A stretch of 64,000 nucleotides of DNA from an uncultured Pelagibacteraceae bacterium (GCA_902615145.1 CACMNK010000003.1:1-64000); one strand, 5' to 3'. Shown: positions 35,180-44,401, numbered from the stretch's first letter. Made by a program: numbers and translations. Notes: generated by a model from the sequence alone, not told the origin.

Positions 35180-35278
35180 TTATAATATAAAAGTTAAGAT
35201 TAATAAAATAATAAAGATTATTATGAAAAAATAAATTACGGACATTTGCAAGGAAGATTTAAGAAGCCAATCAAACAT
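35180..35278 (-). CDS. Possible 32-residue single-pass membrane peptide
   Basis: An ORF from ATG 35278 to TAA 35180 encodes a short polar start (MFDWLLKSSLQMSV) and one long Ile/Leu/Phe helix to the C-terminus. Its ATG lies 6 bases after the tRNA-Arg 3' end and its stop 7 bases before the thioesterase ATG, so it fits neatly between two same-strand genes. AT-rich DNA favours hydrophobic codons by chance, so support is weak. Confidence 0.3.
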   Translation of the reverse strand: MFDWLLKSSLQMSVIYFFIIIFIILLILTFIL

Positions 35279-35284
35279 TTTTTT

Positions 35285-35361
35285 TGGTGCGCCTGCTAGG
35301 AGTCGAACCCAGAACCTCCTGGTCCGTAGCCAAGCGCTCTATCCAGTTGAGCTACAGGCGC
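35285..35361 (-). tRNA. tRNA-Arg (anticodon ACG)
   Basis: A 77-base cloverleaf on the minus strand. Acceptor GCGCCTG pairs with CAGGCGC; the anticodon stem CTTGG / CCAGG encloses loop CTACGGA, giving anticodon ACG (read as ICG after deamination). The T arm is CTGGG-TTCGACT-CCTAG. The CCA end is encoded. The thioesterase gene follows on the same strand. Confidence 0.97.
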
Positions 35362-35433
35362 ATTTATAAATTTATTTAAATACAATATATTAATTTTTAG
35401 TATATTTTAATTATAAGATAAATTTAAAAATTA

Positions 35434-36609
35434 ATGATAGATAAATCAAAGGAAGTGGTGATAGTTAGCGCTGTTAGGACACCTATAGGATCTTATAGAG
35501 GTTCATTAAAAAAAATGAGATCTGATCAGCTTGGATCTTTAGTGATCAAAGAAGCTTTAAAATTAACTAAATTTAGTCCAGATGAGGTAGATGAAGTAAT
35601 AATGGGCCAAGTATTGACTGCTGGGGCTGGACAGAACCCTGCTAGACAAGCTGCAATAAACGCTGGTATACCAATTTCAAAACCAGCTCATATAATTAAT
35701 CAAGTTTGTGGGTCTGGATTAAGAGCAGTAATATCGGGATATCAGTCTATCAGATTAGGAGAGTCATTAAATGTTATTTCTGGTGGACAAGAGAATATGT
35801 CAATAGCACCACATTCAATTTTTTTTAGAGATGAAAGAAAAGTTTCAGAGGATAAACTAATAGATACAATGATTAATGATGGATTAATGGATGCTTTTAA
35901 TAACTATCACATGGGAGTTACAGCAGAAAATATTGCAAAAAAATTTGACATATCTAAAATGGAACAAGATGAGTTTGCTCTAAATTCTCAAAAAAAAACA
36001 GAAGAAGCAATCAAAAATAGTAAATTTGATGATGAATTAGTTAAGATCAATCAAGGTAATAACATGCTAAACTTAGATGAGCATCCACGAATAGGTCTAA
36101 AAATTTCTGATCTAGAAAAACTTAAAACAGTTTTTAAAGAAAATGGAACAGTCACACCTGGAAATTCTTCTGGGATAAATGATGGTGCTGCAGCTTTATT
36201 TTTAACCACTATTGAAGAAGCAAAAAAAAAATCTATCAATCCCCTTGCAAAAATAGTCTCATGGGCATCAGTTGGAGTAGATCCAACTTTAATGGGTCTA
36301 GGGCCAATAGAAGCTGTTCGTAAGGCAATTAATATAGCTGGATGGAATTTAGATGAGGTTGATTTATTTGAAATTAATGAAGCTTTTGCAGCTCAAAGCA
36401 TAGCTGTAATTCGTGAGTTGGGTGTTGACCCAAACAAAGTTAATGTAAATGGTGGTGCAATCGCGCTAGGTCATCCTATTGGTGCATCAGGAGCAAGAAT
36501 ACTTGTAACTTTATTACATGAAATGAAGAGACAAAAAAAAAGTAAGGGTTGTGCAACTCTCTGTATTGGAGGTGGAATGGGTATAGCTTTATGTGTTGAA
36601 AGATTTTAG
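35434..36609 (+). CDS. Acetyl-CoA C-acetyltransferase (thiolase)
   Basis: A 391-residue thiolase of biosynthetic type. The acylated Cys is in NQVCGSGLRAVISG, the His in NVNGGAIALGHPIGASG, and the second Cys in TLCIGGGMGIAL. The size and the GGQENMS motif match PhaA/AtoB enzymes that condense two acetyl-CoA to acetoacetyl-CoA or run the reverse. No polyhydroxybutyrate or ketone-body genes are adjacent, so the pathway is open. Confidence 0.93.
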   Translation: MIDKSKEVVIVSAVRTPIGSYRGSLKKMRSDQLGSLVIKEALKLTKFSPDEVDEVIMGQVLTAGAGQNPARQAAINAGIPISKPAHIINQVCGSGLRAVISGYQSIRLGESLNVISGGQENMSIAPHSIFFRDERKVSEDKLIDTMINDGLMDAFNNYHMGVTAENIAKKFDISKMEQDEFALNSQKKTEEAIKNSKFDDELVKINQGNNMLNLDEHPRIGLKISDLEKLKTVFKENGTVTPGNSSGINDGAAALFLTTIEEAKKKSINPLAKIVSWASVGVDPTLMGLGPIEAVRKAINIAGWNLDEVDLFEINEAFAAQSIAVIRELGVDPNKVNVNGGAIALGHPIGASGARILVTLLHEMKRQKKSKGCATLCIGGGMGIALCVERF

Positions 36610-36722
36610 GAATTTATCTTTCCGTATTTCTCATCTAGTAATATTTTTTGTATCCACATTTTAGCGTCTACGTGTGTATTATAATTTGAATGAATAAGTA
36701 ATTTTAGTATCTTTTTAATCAT
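36606..36722 (-). CDS. Possible 38-residue protein opposite the thiolase end
   Basis: An ORF from ATG 36722 to TAA 36606 encodes a basic peptide with MIKKILKLLIHSNYNTHVDAKMWIQ as its first part, more like a coding sequence than the AT-rich background (it contains Trp, His and several charged residues). It fills the only spacer between the thiolase and aceE. No ribosome-binding site is visible. Not recognised; low confidence. Confidence 0.25.
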   Translation of the reverse strand: MIKKILKLLIHSNYNTHVDAKMWIQKILLDEKYGKINS

Positions 36723-36792
36723 TTTTGCATTTAAGAGTAAAAGAGTGTCAAAAAATAGGACAGAATGTGTTAAAATTTGCAATTAACTATAT

Positions 36793-36809
36793 TTTTATAG
36801 TGTATAAAA
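36793..36809. promoter_or_regulatory. Perfect 17-bp palindrome just before aceE
   Basis: TTTTATA-GTG-TATAAAA is a perfect 7-3-7 inverted repeat ending 7 bases before the aceE ATG. It could be an operator controlling pyruvate dehydrogenase, though AT-only arms in AT-rich DNA can arise by chance. It does not resemble the E. coli PdhR site. Confidence 0.4.
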
Positions 36810-36816
36810 CATTAAA

Positions 36817-39800
36817 ATGACTGAAAAATTATTAGTTCCTGATATTGGCGATTTTGAAAATGTTGAGGTAATTGAATTACTTGTTGCAGAAGGTCAAGAA
36901 GTTAAAATAAATGATCCAGTGGTCACTATTGAAAGTGATAAATCTAGTGTTGAAATTCCATCAACTTTTTCAGGGAAAGTTGAAAACATTGAGGTAAAAG
37001 TTGGTGATAAAGTTTCAAAAGGGGACTTGCTTCTCAATATATCAAGCCCTAGTAAAAAATTGTCTAAATTAGAAGAGGTTCCAAAAAATACTGAAAATTT
37101 AATTTTAGAGGCGGAAAATTCTTTAAATAAAAATAAAGAACAAGAAAAGCAAATTCCAGAATTAGAGAAAGAAAAACCTAGCAAAATTGAAGTTATAAAT
37201 GAGGGTGATATTGATCCATTAGAGACACGTGAATGGATAGAATCTCTATCAGATGTCATCGAAAAAGATGGTAATAACAGAGCTCACTATTTGATTAAGG
37301 AATTAATTAATAAAGCTTATATGGAGGGCGCTAATATTCCATACACGCAAAATACCCCTTATATAAATACGATTCCTGTGAGTGAGGAGAAGAAATCAAA
37401 TGGTGATCAGAATATAGAAAGAAGGATTAGGTCATTAATTAGATGGAATGCTGCTGCAATGGTAGTAAGAGCAAATAAAAAATTTCCTGAACTTGGAGGT
37501 CATATTGGAACTTTTGCATCTGCGGCTACTTTATATGATGTTGGAATGAATCATTTTTGGAGAGCTAAAAATAATAAATTCGGTGGAGATCTTATTTACT
37601 TTCAAGGTCATAGTGCACCTGGTATGTATGCTAGAGCATTCCTTGAAGGAAGGCTTAATGAAAAACAATTAGACAGTTTTAGACAGGAAGTTAAGCCTGG
37701 CGGTTTATCTTCATATCCACATCCTTGGTTAATGCCAAACTTTTGGCAATTTCCAACAGTCTCTATGGGTTTAGGACCAATGTTAGCGATTTATCAAGCG
37801 AGATATATGAAATACTTGATTAATAGAGGCCTAATTAAGGATGAGGGTAGAAAAGTTTGGTCATTTTTAGGTGATGGAGAAATGGATGAGCCAGAGTCTT
37901 TAGGAGCAATTGGTTTAGCAGCTAGGGAAAATTTAGATAATCTTATATTTGTTATAAATTGTAACCTTCAAAGATTAGACGGTCCAGTGCGAGGTAATGG
38001 AAAAATTATACAAGAATTAGAGGGAATTTTTAGAGGAGCCGGATGGAATGTTATTAAGGTAATTTGGGGTTCTTATTGGGATTCACTGTTAGCGAATGAT
38101 AAAACAGGCCACCTTATTAAGACAATGAATGAAACAGTTGATGGAGAATATCAAGCAATGAAAGCAAAAAATGGAGCTTATGTTAGAGAAAAATTTTTTG
38201 GAAAATATCCAGAAACTTTGGAACTTGTCGCAAGTCTTTCAGATAAGGATATTTGGAGATTAAATAGAGGTGGGCATGATCCCCATAAAGTTTTTGCAGC
38301 ATATGACAAAGCATCTAAAAATGTCGGTAGTCCCACTGTAGTAATTGCTAAGACTATAAAAGGTTATGGCATGGGTAAAAGTGGTGAGAGCGTAAATACA
38401 ACTCATCAGACTAAAAAATTAGATGTTGAAGACTTAATGTATTATAGAGATAGATTTGATGTTCCATTAACAGACCAGCAGGTCAAAAATATTGAGTATT
38501 ATAAGCCAGATCAAAATTCTCCTGAAATAAAATACATTAAAGAAAGAAGACTTCAGTTGGGTGGCTTTATTCCTGAGAGAACTACTTATGCAAAACCTAT
38601 TAAAGCACCTCCAAAAGACATTTTTGATAATATGAAAGTTTCAACTGGTGAAAAAGAAATGTCGACCACAATGGCATTAGTTAGAATGTTGACAAATCTT
38701 TTGAGAGATAAAAATGTTGCACCGAGACTGGTCCCAATCATTCCTGACGAAGCTAGAACATTTGGAATGGAAGGTTTTTTTCAAAAGATTGGAATTTATG
38801 CACATGAAGGTCAAAAATATGAGCCAGAGGACTCTGCTCAACTAAGTTCGTATAAAGAGGAAAAGAGCGGTCAAGTTTTAGAGGAAGGTATTAACGAAGC
38901 TGGAGCAATGTCATCGTGGATAGCTGCTGGAACTTCATATACCAATCATGATATTGAAATGATCCCAATTTATCTTTTCTACTCAATGTTTGGCTTTCAG
39001 AGAATTGGGGATTTTGCTTGGGCAGGTGCAGATAGTCAGTCTAGAGGATTTTTAATTGGAGCTACTGCTGGAAGAACAACTCTTGCTGGAGAGGGTTTAC
39101 AACATCAAGATGGTCATAGTCATTTAATGGCTTCAACTATTCCTAATTGTAGATCATATGATCCAACATTTCATTACGAGCTTGCAGTCATTTTCCGAGA
39201 AGGTTTAAGAAGAATGCATGAGAAAAAAGAAAATATTTTTTATTATATTACAACTATGAATGAAAATTATCCTCATCCAGAAATGCCAAAAGATAAATCA
39301 TGTGAGGAGGGTATTTTAAAAGGAATGTATAAAATAAAGGAGTTTAATAAGTATAAAAAAACTAAAATTCAATTTCTTGGATCTGGCACAATATTAAGAG
39401 AAATGATAGCTGGTGCAGAAATATTACAAAATGAATATCAAATCGATAGTGAGATTTGGAGTGTGACAAGCTTTAACGAATTAAGAAGGGACGGTCTTGA
39501 AGTAGAGAGATATAATCTTCTAAACCCTGATAAAGAACCTAAAAAAAGCTATGTAGAAAAATGTTTAGGTAACACTGAAGGACCAATTTTAGCAGCCTCT
39601 GATTATATGAGAATGAACTCCGATCAGATAAGACCTTATGTAAACAAAAGTTTTTATTCACTAGGAACAGATGGATTTGGACGAAGTGATACAAGAAAAG
39701 AGTTAAGAAAGTTTTTTGAGGTTGATAAGGAACATATCACAACATATGGATTGAGCATTTTAGCTAAGGAACAGCTTATTGCATCAAAATATGCTAAAGA

Positions 39801-39855
39801 AGCAATTAAAAAGTATAAGATTGACACTGACAAACCTATGCCAACAAAACTATAG
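36817..39855 (+). CDS. aceE: Pyruvate dehydrogenase E1 (homodimeric type) with an N-terminal lipoyl domain
   Basis: A 1012-residue protein. Residues 1-76 form a complete lipoyl domain with the lipoylation Lys42 in IESDKSSVEIPS; a charged, Glu/Lys-rich linker follows to about 128. From about 129 (DIDPLETREWIESLSDVIEKDGNNRAHYLI) it is the full AceE of about 885 residues, with the thiamine-diphosphate motif GDGEMDEPESLGA and INCNLQRLDGP. It decarboxylates pyruvate and acetylates the lipoyl group of E2. A lipoyl domain on E1 is not the usual arrangement, since it normally sits on E2. It is followed by aceF one base after the stop. No E3 (lpd) is in the window. Confidence 0.94.
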   Translation: MTEKLLVPDIGDFENVEVIELLVAEGQEVKINDPVVTIESDKSSVEIPSTFSGKVENIEVKVGDKVSKGDLLLNISSPSKKLSKLEEVPKNTENLILEAENSLNKNKEQEKQIPELEKEKPSKIEVINEGDIDPLETREWIESLSDVIEKDGNNRAHYLIKELINKAYMEGANIPYTQNTPYINTIPVSEEKKSNGDQNIERRIRSLIRWNAAAMVVRANKKFPELGGHIGTFASAATLYDVGMNHFWRAKNNKFGGDLIYFQGHSAPGMYARAFLEGRLNEKQLDSFRQEVKPGGLSSYPHPWLMPNFWQFPTVSMGLGPMLAIYQARYMKYLINRGLIKDEGRKVWSFLGDGEMDEPESLGAIGLAARENLDNLIFVINCNLQRLDGPVRGNGKIIQELEGIFRGAGWNVIKVIWGSYWDSLLANDKTGHLIKTMNETVDGEYQAMKAKNGAYVREKFFGKYPETLELVASLSDKDIWRLNRGGHDPHKVFAAYDKASKNVGSPTVVIAKTIKGYGMGKSGESVNTTHQTKKLDVEDLMYYRDRFDVPLTDQQVKNIEYYKPDQNSPEIKYIKERRLQLGGFIPERTTYAKPIKAPPKDIFDNMKVSTGEKEMSTTMALVRMLTNLLRDKNVAPRLVPIIPDEARTFGMEGFFQKIGIYAHEGQKYEPEDSAQLSSYKEEKSGQVLEEGINEAGAMSSWIAAGTSYTNHDIEMIPIYLFYSMFGFQRIGDFAWAGADSQSRGFLIGATAGRTTLAGEGLQHQDGHSHLMASTIPNCRSYDPTFHYELAVIFREGLRRMHEKKENIFYYITTMNENYPHPEMPKDKSCEEGILKGMYKIKEFNKYKKTKIQFLGSGTILREMIAGAEILQNEYQIDSEIWSVTSFNELRRDGLEVERYNLLNPDKEPKKSYVEKCLGNTEGPILAASDYMRMNSDQIRPYVNKSFYSLGTDGFGRSDTRKELRKFFEVDKEHITTYGLSILAKEQLIASKYAKEAIKKYKIDTDKPMPTKL

Positions 39856-39856
39856 A

Positions 39857-41119
39857 ATGCCTAAAAAAGATATAAAAGTTCCAAATATTGGTGAATTCAA
39901 AGATGTAGAGGTTATTGAAATTTTAATCAAAAAAGGTCAAGAGATTAAAAAAAATGATCCTTTAATCACAATTGAAAGTGATAAATCGAGTGTTGAAATT
40001 CCCTCATTACACGATGGACTAGTTACAGAATTAAACTTAAATGTTGGTGATAAGGTTTCTGAGGGTAGTAAGATTTTAGAAATTGAATTAAAAGACAACA
40101 ATGTAGAAACTAAAGTAATACAATCAACTAAAAAAGAATACATCAAAAAAAACAAAATAGAAATTGAAAAAGAAGTTAAACCAAAAAATATTATCGTAAA
40201 AGATTTTTCAAAAAAAACTTCAGCCTCACCAAAAGTCAGAAAATTTGCTAGAGAACTTGGTGTTGATATTAGTAAAGTTGAAGGTAGTGAAAGATTAGGA
40301 AGAGTAACTGAAAGTGATGTTAAGTCATTTGTTGCAAAAACCCCTGAGAGAAATATTGAAAAAGAATTCAAAAAAGATGAAATGATAGAACTAGAGTATC
40401 CTCACTCTGAATTTGGAAAAACGGAAATAAAGGATATCCCAAGAGTAAAAAAACTTTCGTCTAAATATCTTATGAATTCTTGGTCCAATATTCCTCATGT
40501 GACCAATCATGACGAAGCAGATATAACCGAATTAGAGGAATTTAGAACTTCTCTAACAGATATTTACACTGGAGAAAAAAAAAAAATTACTCCTTTAGCT
40601 TTTATTGTCAAAGCTTTAACTGCATCACTTAAAAAATTTCCAAATTTTAATTCATCTATCGATGAAATTGATAAAGGAAAAATGACTCTAAAAAAGTATT
40701 ATCACATTGGAATAGCTGTGGATACGAAACATGGGCTTATGGTACCAAAACTAAGAAATGCTGATAACAAGAACATAACTTTAATAGGAACTGAGCTTAA
40801 AAAATTAAGTGATCAATGCAGAAATCTTAAAATTGATAAAAAAGAATTATTTGGTGGTTCTATGACTATAACAAGTCTAGGAGGTATTGGTGGTTCTTTT
40901 TTTACACCTATTATTAATTACCCTGAAGTCGCAATTTTAGGAGTTGGTAAATCTCAAAAAAAACAAATTTTTATTGATGGAAAGTTCATAACACGAACAA
41001 TTCTACCTTTATCTTTATCATATGATCATAGAATAATTGATGGAGCTGAAGCTGCTCGATTTAACAACGATTTGAAAGATAATCTTGGAAAAAATTTTGC
41101 TTATAAATTAGCTGTATAA
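39857..41119 (+). CDS. aceF: Dihydrolipoamide acetyltransferase, E2 of pyruvate dehydrogenase
   Basis: A 420-residue protein with one lipoyl domain (Lys43 in ESDKSSVEIPS), a Lys-rich linker, a peripheral-subunit-binding domain (about 116-152, ASPKVRKFARELGVDISKV) and the catalytic domain ending DHRIIDGAEAARF with the active His. It transfers acetyl from lipoyl to CoA. I chose the ATG at 39857, one base after the aceE stop, because it gives the normal start; an ORF from 39779 would overlap aceE by 77 bases with an unrelated extension. Its single lipoyl domain is closely similar to that on E1. Confidence 0.95.
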   Translation: MPKKDIKVPNIGEFKDVEVIEILIKKGQEIKKNDPLITIESDKSSVEIPSLHDGLVTELNLNVGDKVSEGSKILEIELKDNNVETKVIQSTKKEYIKKNKIEIEKEVKPKNIIVKDFSKKTSASPKVRKFARELGVDISKVEGSERLGRVTESDVKSFVAKTPERNIEKEFKKDEMIELEYPHSEFGKTEIKDIPRVKKLSSKYLMNSWSNIPHVTNHDEADITELEEFRTSLTDIYTGEKKKITPLAFIVKALTASLKKFPNFNSSIDEIDKGKMTLKKYYHIGIAVDTKHGLMVPKLRNADNKNITLIGTELKKLSDQCRNLKIDKKELFGGSMTITSLGGIGGSFFTPIINYPEVAILGVGKSQKKQIFIDGKFITRTILPLSLSYDHRIIDGAEAARFNNDLKDNLGKNFAYKLAV

Positions 41120-41124
41120 AAAAT

Positions 41125-42015
41125 ATGTCAAAAACTCTATCGTTATTTAGTGCATTACTGTGCACTTTCATTTGGGGGACTACATTTGTTGCACAGGATA
41201 CAGGTATGGATGACATCGGTCCATTCACTTTTAATTCTGTAAGATTTTTTGTAGGCTTTTTAGCAATTATTCCTTTAGCATTATTTTTTGAAGCAAAAAA
41301 ACTAAAAAAGGAATTTAGATTTGATACGAAAAAATTCATTATTCTGTCCCTTTTAATTGGAGTGTCATTATTTCTAGGCTCAGCATTACAACAGGTTGCG
41401 TTGCTTTACACCGATGTAGCTAATGCTGCTTTTTTTACAATTTTTTATGTGCCAATGGTCCCCATAATTATTTTCATCTTTAGAAAAGATTTTTTACATT
41501 GGAGTGTATGGCCATCAGTAATTTTATGTTTGATCGGTGGGTATTTATTAACAAATTTTCAAGATGCAACTGTAAGACTAGGTGACACTCTTGTAATATT
41601 GGGAGCTTTATTTTGGAGTACGCATATTATCTTTACTGGTATGATTATTAAAAAGTACAATCTACCATTAACGATTGGCGCGATTCAAACTCTACTAGTT
41701 GCTCTATTTTCATTTGTTATAGGTTTATTTTCTGAAGAATTTGTAATTGAAAATATTTTGAATGAAATAGATTCAATTTTATATGCTGGAATTTTGTCAG
41801 GTGGTTTTGCATTTGTTTTACAAATTTATGCCCAAAGAAATATAACACCAGCACCAGCAGCAATAATTTTTTCCTTGGAAGGTGTATTCGCAACGATCGC
41901 TGCTTGGTTTCTTTTAAATCAAATATTAGGTATTAATAATCTGCTGGGTTGTTTTTTCATATTAAGTGGAGTCCTATTATCTCAATTAGTTCCATTGATT
42001 AAGAAAACGACCTAA
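41125..42015 (+). CDS. EamA/DMT-family permease
   Basis: A 296-residue membrane protein with ten predicted helices in two EamA repeats. The first opens LLCTFIWGTTFVAQDTGMDDIGPFTFNSVRFFVG; the second begins near LVILGALFWSTHIIFTG and has APAAIIFSLEGVFATIAAWFLL. Such proteins export or take up small metabolites; no substrate can be assigned. It starts 5 bases after aceF and is convergent with uppP, overlapping by 4 bases. Confidence 0.9.
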   Translation: MSKTLSLFSALLCTFIWGTTFVAQDTGMDDIGPFTFNSVRFFVGFLAIIPLALFFEAKKLKKEFRFDTKKFIILSLLIGVSLFLGSALQQVALLYTDVANAAFFTIFYVPMVPIIIFIFRKDFLHWSVWPSVILCLIGGYLLTNFQDATVRLGDTLVILGALFWSTHIIFTGMIIKKYNLPLTIGAIQTLLVALFSFVIGLFSEEFVIENILNEIDSILYAGILSGGFAFVLQIYAQRNITPAPAAIIFSLEGVFATIAAWFLLNQILGINNLLGCFFILSGVLLSQLVPLIKKTT

Positions 42016-42779
42016 GTATATATTATTAAAAATAAAATTAAGCCAAGAATTATTCGATATACTACAAATATATTGAAGGAAATTTTATTTATAAATTTAA
42101 GAAAATATTTAATTGTAAAAAATGAAAACATAAATGATAAGAGAGTAGCAATCAATAATAAATAATTTATTTCTATTGATTGTTCAAAAGCCTCCCTCAA
42201 ACCTAGGAAGCTTGCTCCTGCTAAAGCAGGTATAGATAATAAAAAAGAAATTTTACTAGAGTCAATTCTATTAAAATTTAAAAATCTTGCTGCAGTAATT
42301 GTTATTCCAGCCCTACTAACTCCTGGTATTAATGCCAATATTTGAAATAAACCTATTAATAAAACTGACTTAATATTCAAATCAGTAGAGATATTTCGAT
42401 CAGTTTTTCTTTGATCAGCAAAAAAAAGTATGAATCCAAAAAATAATGTTGTTGATGCAATTATTTTTGTGTTTCTTAAAAGATTAATAAACTCAGTGGT
42501 ATATAAAATATATCCAAATATAATTAAAGGCAAAGAACCAATAATTATTAAACTTAATAATTTATTATTATTTCTTAGATCAAATAACTCTTTTCTAAAA
42601 TAAAAAATTACCGCAATTAATGAGCCTAAATGTAAACTTATATCTATCAACAAAGAACTTGTCTCTAAATCGTAAAAGTTTGATACTAATATTAAATGAG
42701 CTGATGAGCTTATGGGTAAAAACTCTGAAATTCCTTGAATAGAAGAAAGAATTAAAATTTCTATAAAATCTCTAAACAT
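42012..42779 (-). CDS. uppP: Undecaprenyl-diphosphatase
   Basis: A 255-residue polytopic membrane protein of the BacA/UppP family. The two catalytic segments are QGISEFLPISSSAHLIL near the N-terminus and ALIPGVSRAGITITAARFL at about 150. It removes one phosphate from undecaprenyl pyrophosphate so that the lipid carrier can be reused for peptidoglycan and surface polysaccharides. It ends against the permease gene and diverges from gltD. Confidence 0.94.
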   Translation of the reverse strand: MFRDFIEILILSSIQGISEFLPISSSAHLILVSNFYDLETSSLLIDISLHLGSLIAVIFYFRKELFDLRNNNKLLSLIIIGSLPLIIFGYILYTTEFINLLRNTKIIASTTLFFGFILFFADQRKTDRNISTDLNIKSVLLIGLFQILALIPGVSRAGITITAARFLNFNRIDSSKISFLLSIPALAGASFLGLREAFEQSIEINYLLLIATLLSFMFSFFTIKYFLKFINKISFNIFVVYRIILGLILFLIIYT

Positions 42780-42880
42780 ATAAGTGTCGTAACTTAAAAA
42801 ATATTCATTTTAAACAATTCGATTTAATCATAGTAGATATGCAAAAATCAGATTAAGTAGGTTTTAAGCTAAATATTGCT

Positions 42881-42911
42881 ATATTTAGGTCAAAATTATT
42901 GACCTATATAT
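42881..42911. promoter_or_regulatory. Long imperfect palindrome and promoter upstream of gltD
   Basis: TAGGTCAA (42886-42893) and TTGACCTA (42899-42906) are perfect arms around 5 bases. The pairing continues to 42881 and 42911 with one mismatch, so 12 of 13 arm positions match. The right arm contains a -35-like TTGACC (42899-42904), followed after 16 bases by TAATAA (42921-42926) as -10. A protein bound here would cover the gltDB promoter. The regulator is unknown. Confidence 0.55.
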
Positions 42912-42961
42912 TTCTTTTACTAATAAAAACAATGTATATCTTGCCATAAAATTTAAAAAAA

Positions 42962-44401
42962 ATGACTGATAAAATGCTAAAATTCGTCAAAATAGGTCAA
43001 CAAACTCCACCTAAAAGAGGAGTAGATAATAGAAAAGATGATTTTAATGAAATCTATGACGAATTTATAACTCAAAAAGCACAAGAGCAGTCAAGTAGAT
43101 GCTCTCAATGTGGTGTTCCCTTTTGCCAAGTCCATTGTCCGCTAAGTAACAATATTCCAGACTGGCTCAAATTGACTGCTGAGGGCAGATTAAAGGAAGC
43201 TTATGAATTATCTCAGAGCACAAACAACATGCCCGAGGTTTGTGGTAGAATATGTCCACAAGACAGATTATGTGAGGGTAACTGTGTTATTGAGCAGTCA
43301 GGCCATGGCACTGTTACTATTGGATCAGTCGAAAAATATATTACAGATAGTGCATGGGAAAATGGATGGGTAAAACCAATTTCAGTTAAACACGAAAAAG
43401 ATCAAAGTGTTGGAATAATTGGCGCTGGACCTGCTGGACTTGCAGCTGCTGAGCAACTTAGGAAAAATGGATATCAAATAACTGTTTATGATAGATATGA
43501 CAGAGCAGGTGGTTTGTTAATTTATGGTATACCAAATTTTAAATTAGAAAAACATGTAGTCGAGAGAAGAACCAAATTGTTGAAAGATGGTGGGATTAAA
43601 TTTGAACAAAATTTTGAAGTTGGTAAGGATGCAACTTTAGAGCAACTGAGAAAAAGACATGATGCAATTTTAATTGCTACCGGGGTTTATAAATCAAGAG
43701 AGATAAATCTACCAGGGAATGACTTAGATAATATTTTTCCTGCTATGGAGTTTTTAACAGCATCAAATAAAAAGGGATTAGGAGACAAAGTTGATTTATT
43801 TGATAAAGGTATATTAAATGCTGAAGGTAAAGATGTTGTAGTTATTGGAGGTGGAGACACAGCAATGGATTGTGTTCGAACCTCAGTAAGACAAAAAGCT
43901 AACTCGGTTAAATGCTTATATAGAAGAGATAAAGATAATATGCCTGGATCTGCAAGAGAAGTAGCTAACGCAGAAGAAGAAGGTGTTGAATTTGTTTGGT
44001 TGTCTAGTCCAAAAGAATTTAAAGGAAAAAATAAAATCGAAAAATTAATTGTAGATCAAATCCAACTTGGAGATCCAGACGACTCAGGTAGAAGAAGACC
44101 AGAAATTAAACAAGGATCTGATTTTGAAATTAAAGCAGATATGGTAATAAAAGCTTTAGGATTTGATCCAGAAAACTTGCCATTATTATTTGAAGCACAA
44201 GAGTTACAAGTTACAAAATGGGGAACAATAAAAGCTGATTTTGATACCATGGAGACAAATATCAAAGGTGTTTTTGCTGCTGGAGATATTGTAAGAGGTG
44301 CATCTTTAGTGGTATGGGCAATAAAAGATGGAAGAGATGCTGCGTCATCAATCAAGTCTTATCTTGAAAATATAGAATTAAAAAAATCAAAAGTTGCATA
44401 A
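42962..44401 (+). CDS. gltD: Glutamate synthase small subunit
   Basis: A 479-residue FAD/NADPH protein. The N-terminal Cys-rich Fe-S region has CSQCGVPFCQVHCPL and CGRICPQDRLCEGNC; two Rossmann motifs follow (IIGAGPAGLAAAEQL and VIGGGDTAMDC). The C-terminus has GVFAAGDIVRGASLVVWAI. It feeds NADPH electrons to GltB. Its stop overlaps the gltB ATG by one base, so the subunits are made together. The usual order gltB-gltD is reversed. A palindrome in the promoter may control both. Confidence 0.96.
   Translation: MTDKMLKFVKIGQQTPPKRGVDNRKDDFNEIYDEFITQKAQEQSSRCSQCGVPFCQVHCPLSNNIPDWLKLTAEGRLKEAYELSQSTNNMPEVCGRICPQDRLCEGNCVIEQSGHGTVTIGSVEKYITDSAWENGWVKPISVKHEKDQSVGIIGAGPAGLAAAEQLRKNGYQITVYDRYDRAGGLLIYGIPNFKLEKHVVERRTKLLKDGGIKFEQNFEVGKDATLEQLRKRHDAILIATGVYKSREINLPGNDLDNIFPAMEFLTASNKKGLGDKVDLFDKGILNAEGKDVVVIGGGDTAMDCVRTSVRQKANSVKCLYRRDKDNMPGSAREVANAEEEGVEFVWLSSPKEFKGKNKIEKLIVDQIQLGDPDDSGRRRPEIKQGSDFEIKADMVIKALGFDPENLPLLFEAQELQVTKWGTIKADFDTMETNIKGVFAAGDIVRGASLVVWAIKDGRDAASSIKSYLENIELKKSKVA

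Noticed and set aside
36650-36662. GTATCCACA, one mismatch from a DnaA box
   Set aside because: A single isolated match far from dnaA in a coding-like spacer; expected by chance.
39779-39856. Longer aceF start overlapping aceE by 77 bases
   Set aside because: The extra residues are unrelated to the family; the ATG at 39857 immediately after the aceE stop gives the normal lipoyl-domain start.
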